Shown one piece after another: positions 33,005-41,194 of a stretch of 64,000 nt of DNA. Positions within the stretch are counted from its first letter, which is position 1. Each line of letters opens with the position of its first letter. The notes beneath the pieces were generated by a model that saw nothing but the letters and a program-made list of their open reading frames with translations, ran no database searches and was not told the origin of the DNA. Position numbers and translations under genes: made by a program. Origin of the DNA: Ferrimonas marina (lineage in GTDB: Bacteria > Pseudomonadota > Gammaproteobacteria > Enterobacterales > Shewanellaceae). The stretch covers positions 425,771 through 489,770 of the forward strand of contig NZ_FQXG01000003.1 of assembly GCF_900129905.1 (NCBI RefSeq). The letters run 5' to 3'.

Positions 33005-33652
33005 TTATGGGCAGGCTTGTTTCTCGCCGACACAGAGCGGCGAGGTAACAGTTACCCACGGGCCCCATACACCGTCTGAGGTTTCAGTCCGTTTATCAGA
33101 CCCGAATTCGCAGGTCCTCTGTGGGTAGGAGCAGTTGGTGGTGACAGTTTGTACCTCGGGTACCCAGTCAACCTGAGTAGCACTTAGGGTGATCGCCCGG
33201 CTGGTGGTGCCGCGGTTACCCGCGCTGTCCGTTGCTGTCACTGTGACGGTACCGGAAATGCTGGCAGAGCCGTTGTAGCTGGTCAGCGACCAGGTACGTT
33301 TGTTATTCGACGGGGCAGAGGGAGATCCAAGTGAACCGCTATAACTCCAGCTATAGGAACAGCTGCCGGAGCAGTTAGAGGTCGACACCGTCAGGGTTGT
33401 TGAAACTGACGCACTGCCACCGGTGGTAGTTGTCGACGGGCCGCAGCTGGGGGAACAGCTGATCGACGGCGACAGCGTCACCGGCGGAGTCACGGTCCCG
33501 TCCTCCCCGTCTAGTGTGGTGGAGTTCAGTGGGGTTGTGGTGATCTGATTGGCATTAGTCACAATGCCGCTGTGATGTTGTTTGGCGTACGCCAGGCCGG
33601 CAACTAAAGCCAGACCCAGGGTCACTGCCGCGAGTGTGATCTTGCTATTCAT
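33005..33652 (-). CDS. Secreted PKD/Ig-like cysteine-rich protein, paralogue 1
   Basis: 215-aa protein with a signal peptide (SKITLAAVTLGLALVAGLAYA, 22 residues with the initiator Met). The mature N-terminus KQHHSGIVTNANQITTTPL is shared in form with two paralogues (33803-34447 and 60649-61356). A serine/threonine-rich Ig/PKD-like domain follows (SCSPSC, CSGSCSYSWSYSGSLG, then VTVTATDSAGN), then a C-terminal C...YPQRTC...KRTE..GVWGPWV...C module. Paired cysteines imply an oxidising compartment. The ATG at 33652 has AGGAAGG upstream. Role unknown; perhaps surface adhesion. Confidence 0.82.
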   Translation of the reverse strand: MNSKITLAAVTLGLALVAGLAYAKQHHSGIVTNANQITTTPLNSTTLDGEDGTVTPPVTLSPSISCSPSCGPSTTTTGGSASVSTTLTVSTSNCSGSCSYSWSYSGSLGSPSAPSNNKRTWSLTSYNGSASISGTVTVTATDSAGNRGTTSRAITLSATQVDWVPEVQTVTTNCSYPQRTCEFGSDKRTETSDGVWGPWVTVTSPLCVGEKQACP

Positions 33653-33802
33653 AACGGCCTTCCTGGTTGCTAGTGGTAAACATGTATATTTATATTCTAT
33701 CGTCGTTTTGTAGCGCATGAGTGAATCTGGTGTTGCTGGGGACTCATTGAAGCACCAAAAAAGCGGCCCAATTACTACTGGCCGCCCATTGAGTTAATTG
33801 CT

Positions 33803-34447
33803 CTAGAAGCACATTCTATTCTCAGCAACGCAACTGGGTGAGCGGGTAGTAACCCAGGAGCCCCATTTTCCAGGCGAAATTTCAGTGCGCTTTTCTATCC
33901 CTGTGATGCAGGTATTCTGCGGATAGGGGCAGTTGAAATAGTTGGTCTGTGTATCTGGAGTCCATGCCTGGTAGATGGCCGTAGCGGACACGCTCTTGCT
34001 CGCAGAGGCGGTCTTGCCGGACGTGTTGTCCTTGACAGTCACGCGTACGGTGCCGCTTTTTTTGGCAGTACCGTTTGAGCTGCTGACCGTCCAAGCCTTC
34101 TGAGTAGAGCTGCCTGAGCCGGTGCCCATGGAGCCGTAGCTCCAAGTGTAGGTACAGGAACCATACGGGCAACTGCCGGAAGCCCGCAAGTCCAAAGAGG
34201 TCCGCGCGGTGCTACCAATCGAAGAGGACGATGGGTTACAGCTGGGCGAGCAACTCAGACTGACCGTTGGGCTGTTCGGATAGCTCGGAGCCGGCGGCGT
34301 GGTGTCCACCTCTTCGCTAACGAGCGGGGTTGTGCTGATGCTGCTCGCGTTCTTTACGACGCCCGGGTGCCACTGTTTACCAACGGCTACCCCGGCCAAC
34401 AGGGCCAGGATGGCGCCTAGGATGATGAAATTGGCCTTGATCTTCAT
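33803..34447 (-). CDS. Secreted PKD/Ig-like cysteine-rich protein, paralogue 2
   Basis: 214-aa paralogue of the neighbouring gene: signal-anchor-like N-terminus (FIILGAILALLAGVAVG), then GKQWHPGVVKNASSISTTPL, an SCSPSC-containing Ig/PKD-like domain with CPYGSCTYTWSYGSMG, a V-R-V-T-V-K-D strand, and the C-terminal CPYPQNTC...KRTEISPGKWGSWV...C module. It lies upstream of paralogue 1 on the same strand with a 150-base gap. Operator variant at 34483-34498. The tandem pair probably arose by duplication. Confidence 0.82.
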   Translation of the reverse strand: MKIKANFIILGAILALLAGVAVGKQWHPGVVKNASSISTTPLVSEEVDTTPPAPSYPNSPTVSLSCSPSCNPSSSSIGSTARTSLDLRASGSCPYGSCTYTWSYGSMGTGSGSSTQKAWTVSSSNGTAKKSGTVRVTVKDNTSGKTASASKSVSATAIYQAWTPDTQTNYFNCPYPQNTCITGIEKRTEISPGKWGSWVTTRSPSCVAENRMCF

Positions 34448-34482
34448 GCCGTTTTACCTCGCACTTGGTTCTTGGGATTTAC

Positions 34483-34498
34483 GTATACCTAAGTACAT
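34483..34498. promoter_or_regulatory. Operator variant, GTATAC-CTAA-GTACAT
   Basis: Imperfect palindrome 36 bases upstream of the secreted-protein gene at 34447. Confidence 0.5.
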
Positions 34499-34563
34499 AA
34501 TACCTTGTGGCGTTACCTGGGTGGCAAACTCCAGATTTGACTAGCAATTGACCCAGATGCCAA

Positions 34564-34579
34564 ATATACGTTAATATAT
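34564..34579. promoter_or_regulatory. Operator variant, ATATAC-GTTA-ATATAT
   Basis: One mismatch, 30 bases upstream of the DUF3820-type gene at 34610. Confidence 0.55.
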
Positions 34580-34609
34580 CAATAGGTGTTTGCGGGAGGG
34601 GGGTAAATC

Positions 34610-35497
34610 ATGGCCCAGGTGCAGTTCGTTGAGTCCGATAAGGGGTGTCCTCGGGAGGGCTACTACGTCAGCGTAGGCGAGGGTGCCAAGCGCTACACGC
34701 TTCGCCGTGCGTTTATCGAGCGTATTTGGGTTAAGGACCCGCTGGGCCGTGGCGCCGATCCTCGGATGGTTCATCGTGATCAGTTTGTTCGTACCCTGGC
34801 TAAGGACTATGAGCAGGCAAAAGCTAACCTGATTCGTTATTTCCGGGGTAAGGGAAGTCCCGAGGACGTGGTTCCGGTCCATATCCGTCCCTTTGAACTC
34901 TACGAGGATGAGCGCACTGAGCATGTTCAGGTGGGTGATGAGGTGCTGCCCTTCGGTAAGCACAAGGGTACCCGGGTACGCGACATCACGGATAAGGACT
35001 ACCTGTTGTGGCTGGGGCTGGAATCCTTCATCGCCAAGGGCCACAAGCATCGGGAGGTGCTGGACGCAGTGGCTTCGCAGGTTCTTGCACTGACCGGTAA
35101 ATCGTTGGTGGATTGGCGCAGCGAGAAGATCGACCGGGCGCCCCTGAGCCTGGCCAAGGCGATCGCCGCGAACGAGTGGTTGCGTAACGTACTCACCCAG
35201 GACCTGGAGCTTGAAGTTTTTGAGGGAGAGTCCCGCAACGGCTACCAAGACGTGCTGTTTCGGTACCAGCACCAGGGAAGGTCGGATTTTGTCTCTGACA
35301 TGGCCAACCATCTGCTCATTAAGGGGGAGCCGGTTCAGAGCCTAACAGAGCGTCAGGTTTCTGCTCTAAAGCGGGTCTATTGTCGCGATGTGGCTGAGAC
35401 GCGGGATGCCAAGGCGGAGGCGTACCGGGCTGCCGGCCAGCGATTTGACTCCTTATTTAAGGGTGACTCTGCTTCTCGTGATAACTGTCAAGGGTAA
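34610..35497 (+). CDS. DUF3820-domain protein
   Basis: 295-aa protein. The middle (about 106-160) has LPFGKHKGTRVRDITDKDYLLWL, the signature of DUF3820 (also found at the C-terminus of exodeoxyribonuclease X), thought to bind nucleic acid. The exonuclease domain itself is absent; the N-terminal ~100 residues and the helical C-terminus are unassigned. A strong GGGAGGGGGG ribosome site precedes the ATG. Operator-like palindrome at 34564-34579. A terminator-like hairpin lies at 35540. Confidence 0.78.
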   Translation: MAQVQFVESDKGCPREGYYVSVGEGAKRYTLRRAFIERIWVKDPLGRGADPRMVHRDQFVRTLAKDYEQAKANLIRYFRGKGSPEDVVPVHIRPFELYEDERTEHVQVGDEVLPFGKHKGTRVRDITDKDYLLWLGLESFIAKGHKHREVLDAVASQVLALTGKSLVDWRSEKIDRAPLSLAKAIAANEWLRNVLTQDLELEVFEGESRNGYQDVLFRYQHQGRSDFVSDMANHLLIKGEPVQSLTERQVSALKRVYCRDVAETRDAKAEAYRAAGQRFDSLFKGDSASRDNCQG

Positions 35498-35539
35498 ATC
35501 AGTCGTTAACCATTCTTCTGGCAGGCCTAACTCGTAACA

Positions 35540-35564
35540 AAGCCCGCATCTAACGTGCGGGCTT
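35540..35564 (+). terminator. Terminator-like hairpin
   Basis: AAGCCCGCA/TGCGGGCTT stem with a 7-base loop downstream of the DUF3820 gene. No long T-run follows. Confidence 0.55.
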
Positions 35565-35886
35565 CGCCAAGAGATCGCCCCCTTGGTATTCAGAACGTCT
35601 TCACCGGGCTTGGCCACGACCACATGGGTAACGGGATATCTGGTTGCGCCAGTCTGCTCCATCCTAATTGGAGCATGCCATGGAACCCATGACTGGTGGT
35701 TGTGGGAGGTTGTCTCGGGCCGGAGTGTGTGCGGTAAGCAAGCAGGCTAACTCTCTTTCCAGTGACTGAATATCAGAACAATGGTGGTCGGACCTGCTGG
35801 TAAATGCCCGTCAAGTCAATGGGATTCGACAGAACGGTTCAGGGGCGGTACATTGTGACCGTTGCTCTGGAAAGGAAGCCCTTGTT
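35565..35886. other. Non-coding stretch, nothing convincing
   Basis: About 320 bases without a supported gene. A 69-aa minus-strand frame (35453-35662) crosses the hairpin and overlaps the upstream gene. A small CTCCA/TGGAG inverted repeat surrounds about 35660-35675. No promoter or RNA feature was recognised. Confidence 0.4.
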
Positions 35887-36396
35887 TTGACTCGTTTCGA
35901 TCGCCTGCTCATATTCTCAACGGCCCACGGTGGCACAATTTCGGTCACGCTCGACACTGAGCACCAGCAACAGTTGCAATACTGCCAGCGCGTGCTTAAG
36001 TCCTGTGACAGCACCTTCATCGCTGATGGCCAGTTAGAATACCTGGAGCAGAAGGTGCTCTATGGGCACCTCTACACCCGCAACAATGAGATACTGGAAA
36101 TGGCTGAGGTGCGCACTGCCGTGCTTGAAGGTCTTGGTCAGTACGTTCAGTTTTGCCAGTTCCTGGAACTGGCCCAGCGGGACATCGGCAGCCAGGATGT
36201 TCAGCGGTGGGCCTCCCAGCATGGGAGTGCCATTGCCAGAATGGTGCGCGATGTCATTAGAAAACGAATGAAGCAGGTCAGAAACGAGCCAATGCGGTTT
36301 ATGAACCTGGGCGTTGCAGCCAATGCCGAGATTGCCTTTTTTAAGGCGGCGTTCGCGCCTTCCGAGGGGTTTGCCCGGGTTCTGACGGCGGCTTAA
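35887..36396 (+). CDS. Unrecognised helical protein
   Basis: 169-aa helical soluble protein. The frame begins at a TTG (35887) behind AAGGAAG; no ATG is available nearby, so the start is tentative. Motif-free; the C-terminal half is basic (RDVIRKRMKQVRN). First of four closely packed plus-strand genes leading to the HD hydrolase and the RMF-like gene. Confidence 0.68.
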   Translation: MTRFDRLLIFSTAHGGTISVTLDTEHQQQLQYCQRVLKSCDSTFIADGQLEYLEQKVLYGHLYTRNNEILEMAEVRTAVLEGLGQYVQFCQFLELAQRDIGSQDVQRWASQHGSAIARMVRDVIRKRMKQVRNEPMRFMNLGVAANAEIAFFKAAFAPSEGFARVLTAA

Positions 36397-36419
36397 ACCT
36401 GCGTGAGGAGAGTGGCGGG

Positions 36420-36818
36420 ATGCGTTACAGTCGCGAAGAGTATATTGAAAAGGCAAATCTGATTTATCAGCACCTGGGCGGAAAGCCTTTTGCCATCAGG
36501 TATGGATGTCTAGGCAATATCACTGGTGGCGCTCTAACGGAGGCGAACGGGGCGATCAATGGCGGACTTCAGTTTGACCTGGGGACTGGCTTGGTTGGCA
36601 AGGATGGTGCTACCCGGTTCAGAGTGGAGGTTTCGCCTCGAGATGAGTACGTGCTGAAGGGTTACGCTGCTAACGAAGCAGAACAATGCTACGAGCAGGT
36701 GTTGGAGATCGATGGGTTGTATGTAGACGTGTTAGCTGAGGTGTTCAGTTCAGTAGTATGCGACGAAAAGGGCCGGCAAGCGGACTTGCATAGCGAGACC
36801 GGTGGCCTTGAGCGCTGA
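36420..36818 (+). CDS. Unrecognised protein upstream of HD hydrolase
   Basis: 132-aa alpha/beta protein with GAGGAG 11 bases ahead of the ATG. Contains a glycine-rich GGALTEANGAINGGLQ segment. No family recognised. Its 3' end overlaps the start of the HD-hydrolase gene by 17 bases, so the products are probably made in a fixed ratio. Confidence 0.75.
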   Translation: MRYSREEYIEKANLIYQHLGGKPFAIRYGCLGNITGGALTEANGAINGGLQFDLGTGLVGKDGATRFRVEVSPRDEYVLKGYAANEAEQCYEQVLEIDGLYVDVLAEVFSSVVCDEKGRQADLHSETGGLER

Positions 36819-37458
36819 GGCGTTATATCTGGACCCGGTCTGGCTCAGGGTCAGCTTAAAGCTACAGTCCGTTGGTCTGACGACGGCTGAGTTGTGTCAA
36901 ATCCACGCGGCACGTGAGTTTGCAGCCTCACTGCACCGTCAGGTTGGTCAGCGTTATGGCACATACCCGTACAGTGTTCATCTCGCCATGGTAGTTGAGG
37001 TGCTGTTGGATGCCGGGTTTGTCGACGCGGCGACCTTGCAGGCGGCCCTGCTGCACGATGTGCTCGAAGATACCCAGGCATCGGAACACTTGCTGGCAGA
37101 AATGTTTTACCGGCCCGCGGTGGATGCTGTTGTTGTGGTAACCGATCCACCCAAGGGGCCGGATTGCCCGAACCGAAAGGCCAAGGTGGCTATCATGAAC
37201 CGGCGCTTTGCCGGGCTGCCGGAGGATGAGAAGGCTCTGCGCGCCCTGGCAGTGAAGTTGGCTGACCGTATCGTCAACCAGGAGTTTGCTCTTGCTAATG
37301 GTGAGAAGCGAAAAGCGCTGATGTACCTTAATGAGCACCCGGCCTTTGTTGCATCTGTACGACGCCCATCCCTGCAGGTGCTGGTCAGTAGGTTGGAGCG
37401 TGGCTATCAAGAGGCTTTGGACACATACCGCCAAGTTGAGGTTGGGCTGTATGGGTGA
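36802..37458 (+). CDS. RelA/SpoT-type HD hydrolase (small alarmone hydrolase-like)
   Basis: 218-aa protein with the HD fold of the SpoT/MESH1 hydrolase domain: YPYSVHLAMVVEVLLDAG (H60), AALLHDVLEDT (H85-D86, E89-D90) and VKLADRIVNQ (D155). These ligate the catalytic Mn ion that removes the 3'-pyrophosphate of (p)ppGpp. No synthetase, TGS or ACT domain follows, so it would only degrade the alarmone. The start is GTG 36802, inside the preceding gene. The downstream RMF-like gene overlaps its stop, linking alarmone turnover with ribosome control. Substrate is inferred from the fold. Confidence 0.82.
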   Translation: MALSAEALYLDPVWLRVSLKLQSVGLTTAELCQIHAAREFAASLHRQVGQRYGTYPYSVHLAMVVEVLLDAGFVDAATLQAALLHDVLEDTQASEHLLAEMFYRPAVDAVVVVTDPPKGPDCPNRKAKVAIMNRRFAGLPEDEKALRALAVKLADRIVNQEFALANGEKRKALMYLNEHPAFVASVRRPSLQVLVSRLERGYQEALDTYRQVEVGLYG

Positions 37459-37654
37459 GCGGCCCGGGGAGTACCTCCCCTTTGATATGGGCGTAGATGC
37501 CTACCGAAGCAGGTTGCTGCTAGAGGACAATCCGTTTGCAGAGGAGTGTTGGCAGCACAGGGAATGGATGCTCGGTTGGATGGATGCAGAGGAAACTGAC
37601 AGCGATTCCCAGTATGACTGGGGCACCGGGCAGTTTAAGCAGAGCGAGAAGTAA
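37451..37654 (+). CDS. Ribosome modulation factor-like small protein
   Basis: 67-aa protein. DAYRSRLLLEDNPF...HREWMLGWMDAEE parallels RMF (G-Y-x-A-G...C-P-Y...Q-W-L-x-G-W-x-E-A), including the NPF/CPY turn and the tryptophan helix. RMF dimerises and silences 70S ribosomes in stationary phase and is induced by ppGpp. The ATG at 37451 overlaps the stop of the HD-hydrolase gene by eight bases; the longer frame to 37331 is a shadow. The acidic tail (EETDSDSQYD) is unusual, as E. coli RMF is basic. Related CrpP-like proteins are an alternative. Confidence 0.65.
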   Translation: MGERPGEYLPFDMGVDAYRSRLLLEDNPFAEECWQHREWMLGWMDAEETDSDSQYDWGTGQFKQSEK

Positions 37655-37658
37655 TCAG

Positions 37659-37686
37659 CGCCACGTAAGACGTGGCGTTGTTCTTT
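37659..37686 (+). terminator. Rho-independent terminator
   Basis: CGCCACGT/ACGTGGCG stem with a 3-base loop, then TTGTTCTTT. Ends the 35887-37654 cluster. Confidence 0.8.
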
Positions 37687-37955
37687 CAGGCGGTTTTTTT
37701 TCTAAGGGCGCTGACGATCTTCTGGGAGTAGAGGATGTAGCCGTTGAGCGTCTCCTGATACGCCTGGCTCGGGGCCCCCAGATACCCGGCCTCTATCTTG
37801 GTGATCATGATTTCGGTCCCGCTGAGTAACGATTCACCGCGCTCCAGTGTCGAGCGTTCTTTGTAGGTTGGTCGAGAAGACTTCTCAATCAACTCCCGCA
37901 GTGCAGTGACAATGATCCTCAGTTGGCCACATTGGCTCTTAAGGTTTTCAATCAT
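37686..37955 (-). CDS. Unrecognised small helical protein
   Basis: 89-aa helical soluble protein, basic at the C-terminus (ALRKKTA). The ribosome site is weak. It converges with the RMF-like cluster across the terminator. No motif. The following gap 37956-38184 (230 bases) is AT-rich with no recognised feature except a possible promoter for the gene at 38185. Confidence 0.65.
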   Translation of the reverse strand: MIENLKSQCGQLRIIVTALRELIEKSSRPTYKERSTLERGESLLSGTEIMITKIEAGYLGAPSQAYQETLNGYILYSQKIVSALRKKTA

Positions 37956-38184
37956 TATGTATTTTCGGCAAGGATGCCGGTGCCTTTATAGTTATGGTTG
38001 GTGGCACTCGATAGCCTCGAGTTCATTCGATACTACCATAATTAATTGTCTTGAATTGCAAGCGCCGAATTGCTAAATTAATAGGTGTTTTCTGCAGGGC
38101 TTTGCTCTGTGGCTGGAAAATTCGAACAACTAGTTTGAAGCCAGGTGAGAACCGTTTCCCGTGTCTGTGTACATGGAGCTATAT

Positions 38185-38634
38185 ATGGAATCTTCAAGGA
38201 TTGAGGGTGCTAAGGCGTGGCTGGCCAAAGGGCAGGATCGCGCCTCGGTAGAGGAGTTGGTCGGCAAGTTTGAAAAGCGTGTTGAGCGCTCAGACCCGGT
38301 AGACCCTGACTACGATGAGAACCGCGTTGTGCTGGGGTTACTCCAGGGGGCGCTGTCCACCGGAGAGGTGACTGAGTCCAGTGCCGAGCCCACTTCGGCC
38401 GGTGACCTGGCTCGACAGGGCCCTGGCCGGCAGATGAATGCGCAGTGTCGGCAAACCGCTTGGCCAAGCGGTTCTTCCCAGGGTGACACTGGGGGTGGTC
38501 AGACTTACAGTTTGGCTGAGGGCGCGGTGCTTCACGGGGAGCCTGATGCGTCTGTCCAGCGGATTGCTGATCCGGATATTAAAAAAGCGCGTGTAGCCGA
38601 ATTAAGACAAATGATGATTAACCCTTTGAGATAA
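38185..38634 (+). CDS. Unrecognised protein with disordered middle
   Basis: 149-aa protein. The ATG at 38185 has GGAG six bases ahead; GTG 38161 and ATG 38173 are alternatives. The first ~60 residues are helical and charged; the middle is rich in glycine, serine, glutamine and proline and likely disordered; a short helix (PDIKKARVAELRQMM) closes it. Function unknown. Confidence 0.68.
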   Translation: MESSRIEGAKAWLAKGQDRASVEELVGKFEKRVERSDPVDPDYDENRVVLGLLQGALSTGEVTESSAEPTSAGDLARQGPGRQMNAQCRQTAWPSGSSQGDTGGGQTYSLAEGAVLHGEPDASVQRIADPDIKKARVAELRQMMINPLR

Positions 38635-38702
38635 AGGGATAAGCAAAGTGGTGTGTTAATTGGCGGTAGAATGGTCGAGTATGTCCATTCTAGGTTCAGC
38701 TA

Positions 38703-38945
38703 ATGCAACTATTGGAACAATTGCAGGAATCACTCACCAAGGGCCTGCATTATTTAGAATTTAAAGGTTACAGCCACGATCCGGCGCTAAAGCATTTATA
38801 CCGGGTTGGCCGTGGCCATGATACCTGCCTGAAGGAGGTTGTTCCGTCTATGTCGGAAACCAGTAAAGATCGGCAGGAGTATCTCAAGGTCGTGCAGGAT
38901 TACCTGGTGATCTTGGATGCCGCGATGAACGAACTTGAGGAGTAG
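38703..38945 (+). CDS. Unrecognised small helical protein
   Basis: 80-aa helical acidic protein. The ribosome site is weak. The next gene starts six bases after its stop and uses a GGAG inside its last codons, so the pair is probably coupled. No motif. Confidence 0.65.
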   Translation: MQLLEQLQESLTKGLHYLEFKGYSHDPALKHLYRVGRGHDTCLKEVVPSMSETSKDRQEYLKVVQDYLVILDAAMNELEE

Positions 38946-38950
38946 AGCCG

Positions 38951-39142
38951 ATGTCGCAGTGGCGTGATCAACTGAAAAGCCACACGCAGGCGCTGGTCTC
39001 TGATTTCCTGGCAGGGAAAGGGGACCGTGGTCGGATAGGAGCCTGTATGGCGAACGCAATCGGCAAAGAGATGGCGCGGGAGCGGCACCGGCATCATGGT
39101 GATCGCTCTGCGTCGGCAATCGGATCGCAACCGGAGCGGTAA
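38951..39142 (+). CDS. Unrecognised small basic protein
   Basis: 63-aa protein with a basic, histidine-rich C-terminus (ERHRHHGDRS). GGAG is 10 bases ahead of the ATG. It sits between two similarly short genes with gaps of 6 and 10 bases, forming a small operon ended by the terminator at 39437. Confidence 0.65.
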   Translation: MSQWRDQLKSHTQALVSDFLAGKGDRGRIGACMANAIGKEMARERHRHHGDRSASAIGSQPER

Positions 39143-39152
39143 GGAAGGCAAC

Positions 39153-39404
39153 ATGGCGCATGAAATCAGTCGCTACGAACTGGTAACAGATCTTCAGTCG
39201 GTAGAAGAGGGCAGGCCAGCAGAGGAGCTCGCGGTTTCACTGGCAGACCAGGTTCTTGGGTCGGCTGAGCCGTTGCTGATCAGCCGTGGCTGTTTGATTG
39301 GGCGTCTTGTGGCCACCATTGAGTTCGGCTTGCGCTGCCAGATGGCTGACGATGTGGCAGATGATTTGGTGGAAGAGTTGCGGGTCGCTGGTGTGGTCTG
39401 TTAA
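39153..39404 (+). CDS. Unrecognised small acidic protein
   Basis: 83-aa helical acidic protein; AAGGAAGG precedes the ATG at 39153. A longer frame start at 39096 overlaps the preceding gene and is not supported. No motif. Last gene of a small operon. Confidence 0.7.
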   Translation: MAHEISRYELVTDLQSVEEGRPAEELAVSLADQVLGSAEPLLISRGCLIGRLVATIEFGLRCQMADDVADDLVEELRVAGVVC

Positions 39405-39436
39405 TGCCATGATTTATCTGCACCAGTCACTATGAG

Positions 39437-39461
39437 ACGCCGCACTTTGCGGCGTTTTTTT
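39437..39461 (+). terminator. Rho-independent terminator
   Basis: ACGCCGC/GCGGCGT stem with a 5-base loop and a run of seven Ts. Confidence 0.9.
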
Positions 39462-39535
39462 GTGCCTATTGGATATCCATCGCCCGATTTGGCTAGGGGG
39501 TAAAATAGGGGTATCGGCCCAACGATTGAGTCACC

Positions 39536-41194
39536 ATGCATCCATACCAAGAAACAGCGGCCGGTGAAGCTCTGGCAGCCTCAGTCCAGCGGGCTGATCT
39601 GTCGGGCAACACCCAGGGCGTCCAAAACATCCTTGATCTGCTTTTTGCCCACGTCGAGTACATAGCTCCGGTGCTCGGCCGTGAGCCCATGGCGATGCTC
39701 GAGCAGATACGTGTCGACCTGGTCGAGGACATTGCAGCAGTGCCTGTTGGCGCCAACCGCTATTTCCAGTTGGTCGGGGCGAGGTCGCACCTTGGCTCAG
39801 CTGATGGTGGTGTCGTGAACATGTCTGCTGGGGCGTTTGACGCAGCTGCACGTTTGCACGACGGCGGGGCGTCGGCGCAGCAGGTATTTGACGCCACGGG
39901 CCTGGTGTTCGATAAGCATGAGGGGGTGTTCAAGGGGTTACTGTTAGACCCGCTGAAGCCCGACTTCGATAGGGTCCAGGGGCAACTGCAAGAGAGCCCA
40001 AATAAGCCATGCCACATCAGGGCTGGTTCTTTGCTGCCGATGGGGCAGGCGTTACTCCGGGCCTATCCATTGCTCAGTGAGATCACCGTTGTGTTTGACC
40101 CCGAGCGAAGAGGTGGGTGCTATTCAGAAGCTGAGATGCGGATTGAAGTTGGCTGTAAGGCCCTGGATCTCTCTGCTCCATCCGCAAGGCAACAGATAAT
40201 CTCTGTTCTCAATCATGAGTTTCAGCACGCCATTGCCGGCATTGAGAGGTGGTGTGCAGGGTTCAGCCCGCGGGCCAACACTCGGCAGGTGATAAGTTTG
40301 CTGGACCGCACCATGGCCATCCTCAAAGGCACGGATTCCGAAGCGGTAGAAGCCTTTGAGGAGCACGGGGTCTGTAGAGCGGAATTAGCCCAGAAGTACG
40401 GATGTGGCCTGGACGACATCTGGGATCATGTGACCCCTGTAGAAGCGGATGCGTTAGACAAACTATCGGATCGGTATTGGGACCTATACTCCCGGCTGGA
40501 GGTGCTTGAGGAGACTCGGGAGCGTGTTGAAAACAGCGATTCGTCGACGTTCCGGGCAGACAGTATCTACTGGCGGGAGTACGGGGAACTGTCCGCACAA
40601 TTGGTCGAAGAGATGGCAAGGGTTGCAGAGGGGCCTGGTAGCGAACGAGAGAAGCTCGGACGGCTGGTGGAAATGGTTTCCACGGGTCCGCAAGGTGAGG
40701 TGTATATGAATCGGTCGGCGCGCATCAAGCCGGCCAAACCTTTTGCCGTATCAGGCCTGGGCTTTATTGATTTTTATGAGTCTGGCGCTGCAGCTGTCAG
40801 CCTGGTTCAGGGAGCGGCTAACCTGAAGACGGTCGCCCACGAGTTGCTGGGTCATTACGTGTTGGAGAATCTGTGCGCAGCGGCTCAGGTAGCGGATGCG
40901 CCTACGGAGCTGCTCGAGGCGGTTGCAGGATTTACTGCTGCTACCAATTACCACTATGGTGTGGATCTCAAACTTCGTCACGAGGACTTCGCCAGGGCAA
41001 TTGAGGACATCGTCGACCTGGGTGAGGTGCCTGACAATGACCGGTTGGTTAAGGGCACGGCGGCAGCGATGATCTATGGCCTTAAAGAGGGCCGGTACCT
41101 CAACAGTACCGTGATGGCCAGCAAACTGCTGCGGGTCGCTACGGGGGCTGGTAGCCTCGATGTACGGAGCCCCCTCGAGCGAACGTCACGCTGA
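39536..41194 (+). CDS. Polyvalent-protein-type protein with two zincin motifs
   Basis: 552-aa protein. Residues ~165-235 resemble the LPD23 domain of phage/plasmid polyvalent proteins: LLRAYPLLSEITVVF followed by VLNHEFQHAIAGIE, with the HEFQH metalloprotease motif at 227-231. A second motif, HELLGH (435-440), lies in a separate C-terminal helical region. The middle is a charged coiled-coil-like linker (LEVLEETRERVEN). Polyvalent proteins are injected or transferred with mobile DNA to protect it, so this gene supports a phage- or plasmid-like element. Protease activity and targets are unproven. The start ATG lacks a strong ribosome site. Confidence 0.75.
   Translation: MHPYQETAAGEALAASVQRADLSGNTQGVQNILDLLFAHVEYIAPVLGREPMAMLEQIRVDLVEDIAAVPVGANRYFQLVGARSHLGSADGGVVNMSAGAFDAAARLHDGGASAQQVFDATGLVFDKHEGVFKGLLLDPLKPDFDRVQGQLQESPNKPCHIRAGSLLPMGQALLRAYPLLSEITVVFDPERRGGCYSEAEMRIEVGCKALDLSAPSARQQIISVLNHEFQHAIAGIERWCAGFSPRANTRQVISLLDRTMAILKGTDSEAVEAFEEHGVCRAELAQKYGCGLDDIWDHVTPVEADALDKLSDRYWDLYSRLEVLEETRERVENSDSSTFRADSIYWREYGELSAQLVEEMARVAEGPGSEREKLGRLVEMVSTGPQGEVYMNRSARIKPAKPFAVSGLGFIDFYESGAAAVSLVQGAANLKTVAHELLGHYVLENLCAAAQVADAPTELLEAVAGFTAATNYHYGVDLKLRHEDFARAIEDIVDLGEVPDNDRLVKGTAAAMIYGLKEGRYLNSTVMASKLLRVATGAGSLDVRSPLERTSR

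Noticed and set aside
35453-35662. 69-aa minus-strand frame
   Set aside because: It overlaps the end of the DUF3820 gene and spans a terminator-like hairpin; weak start site.
40124-40693. Several minus-strand frames inside the double-zincin gene
   Set aside because: All are shadows of a long frame with recognisable metalloprotease motifs.
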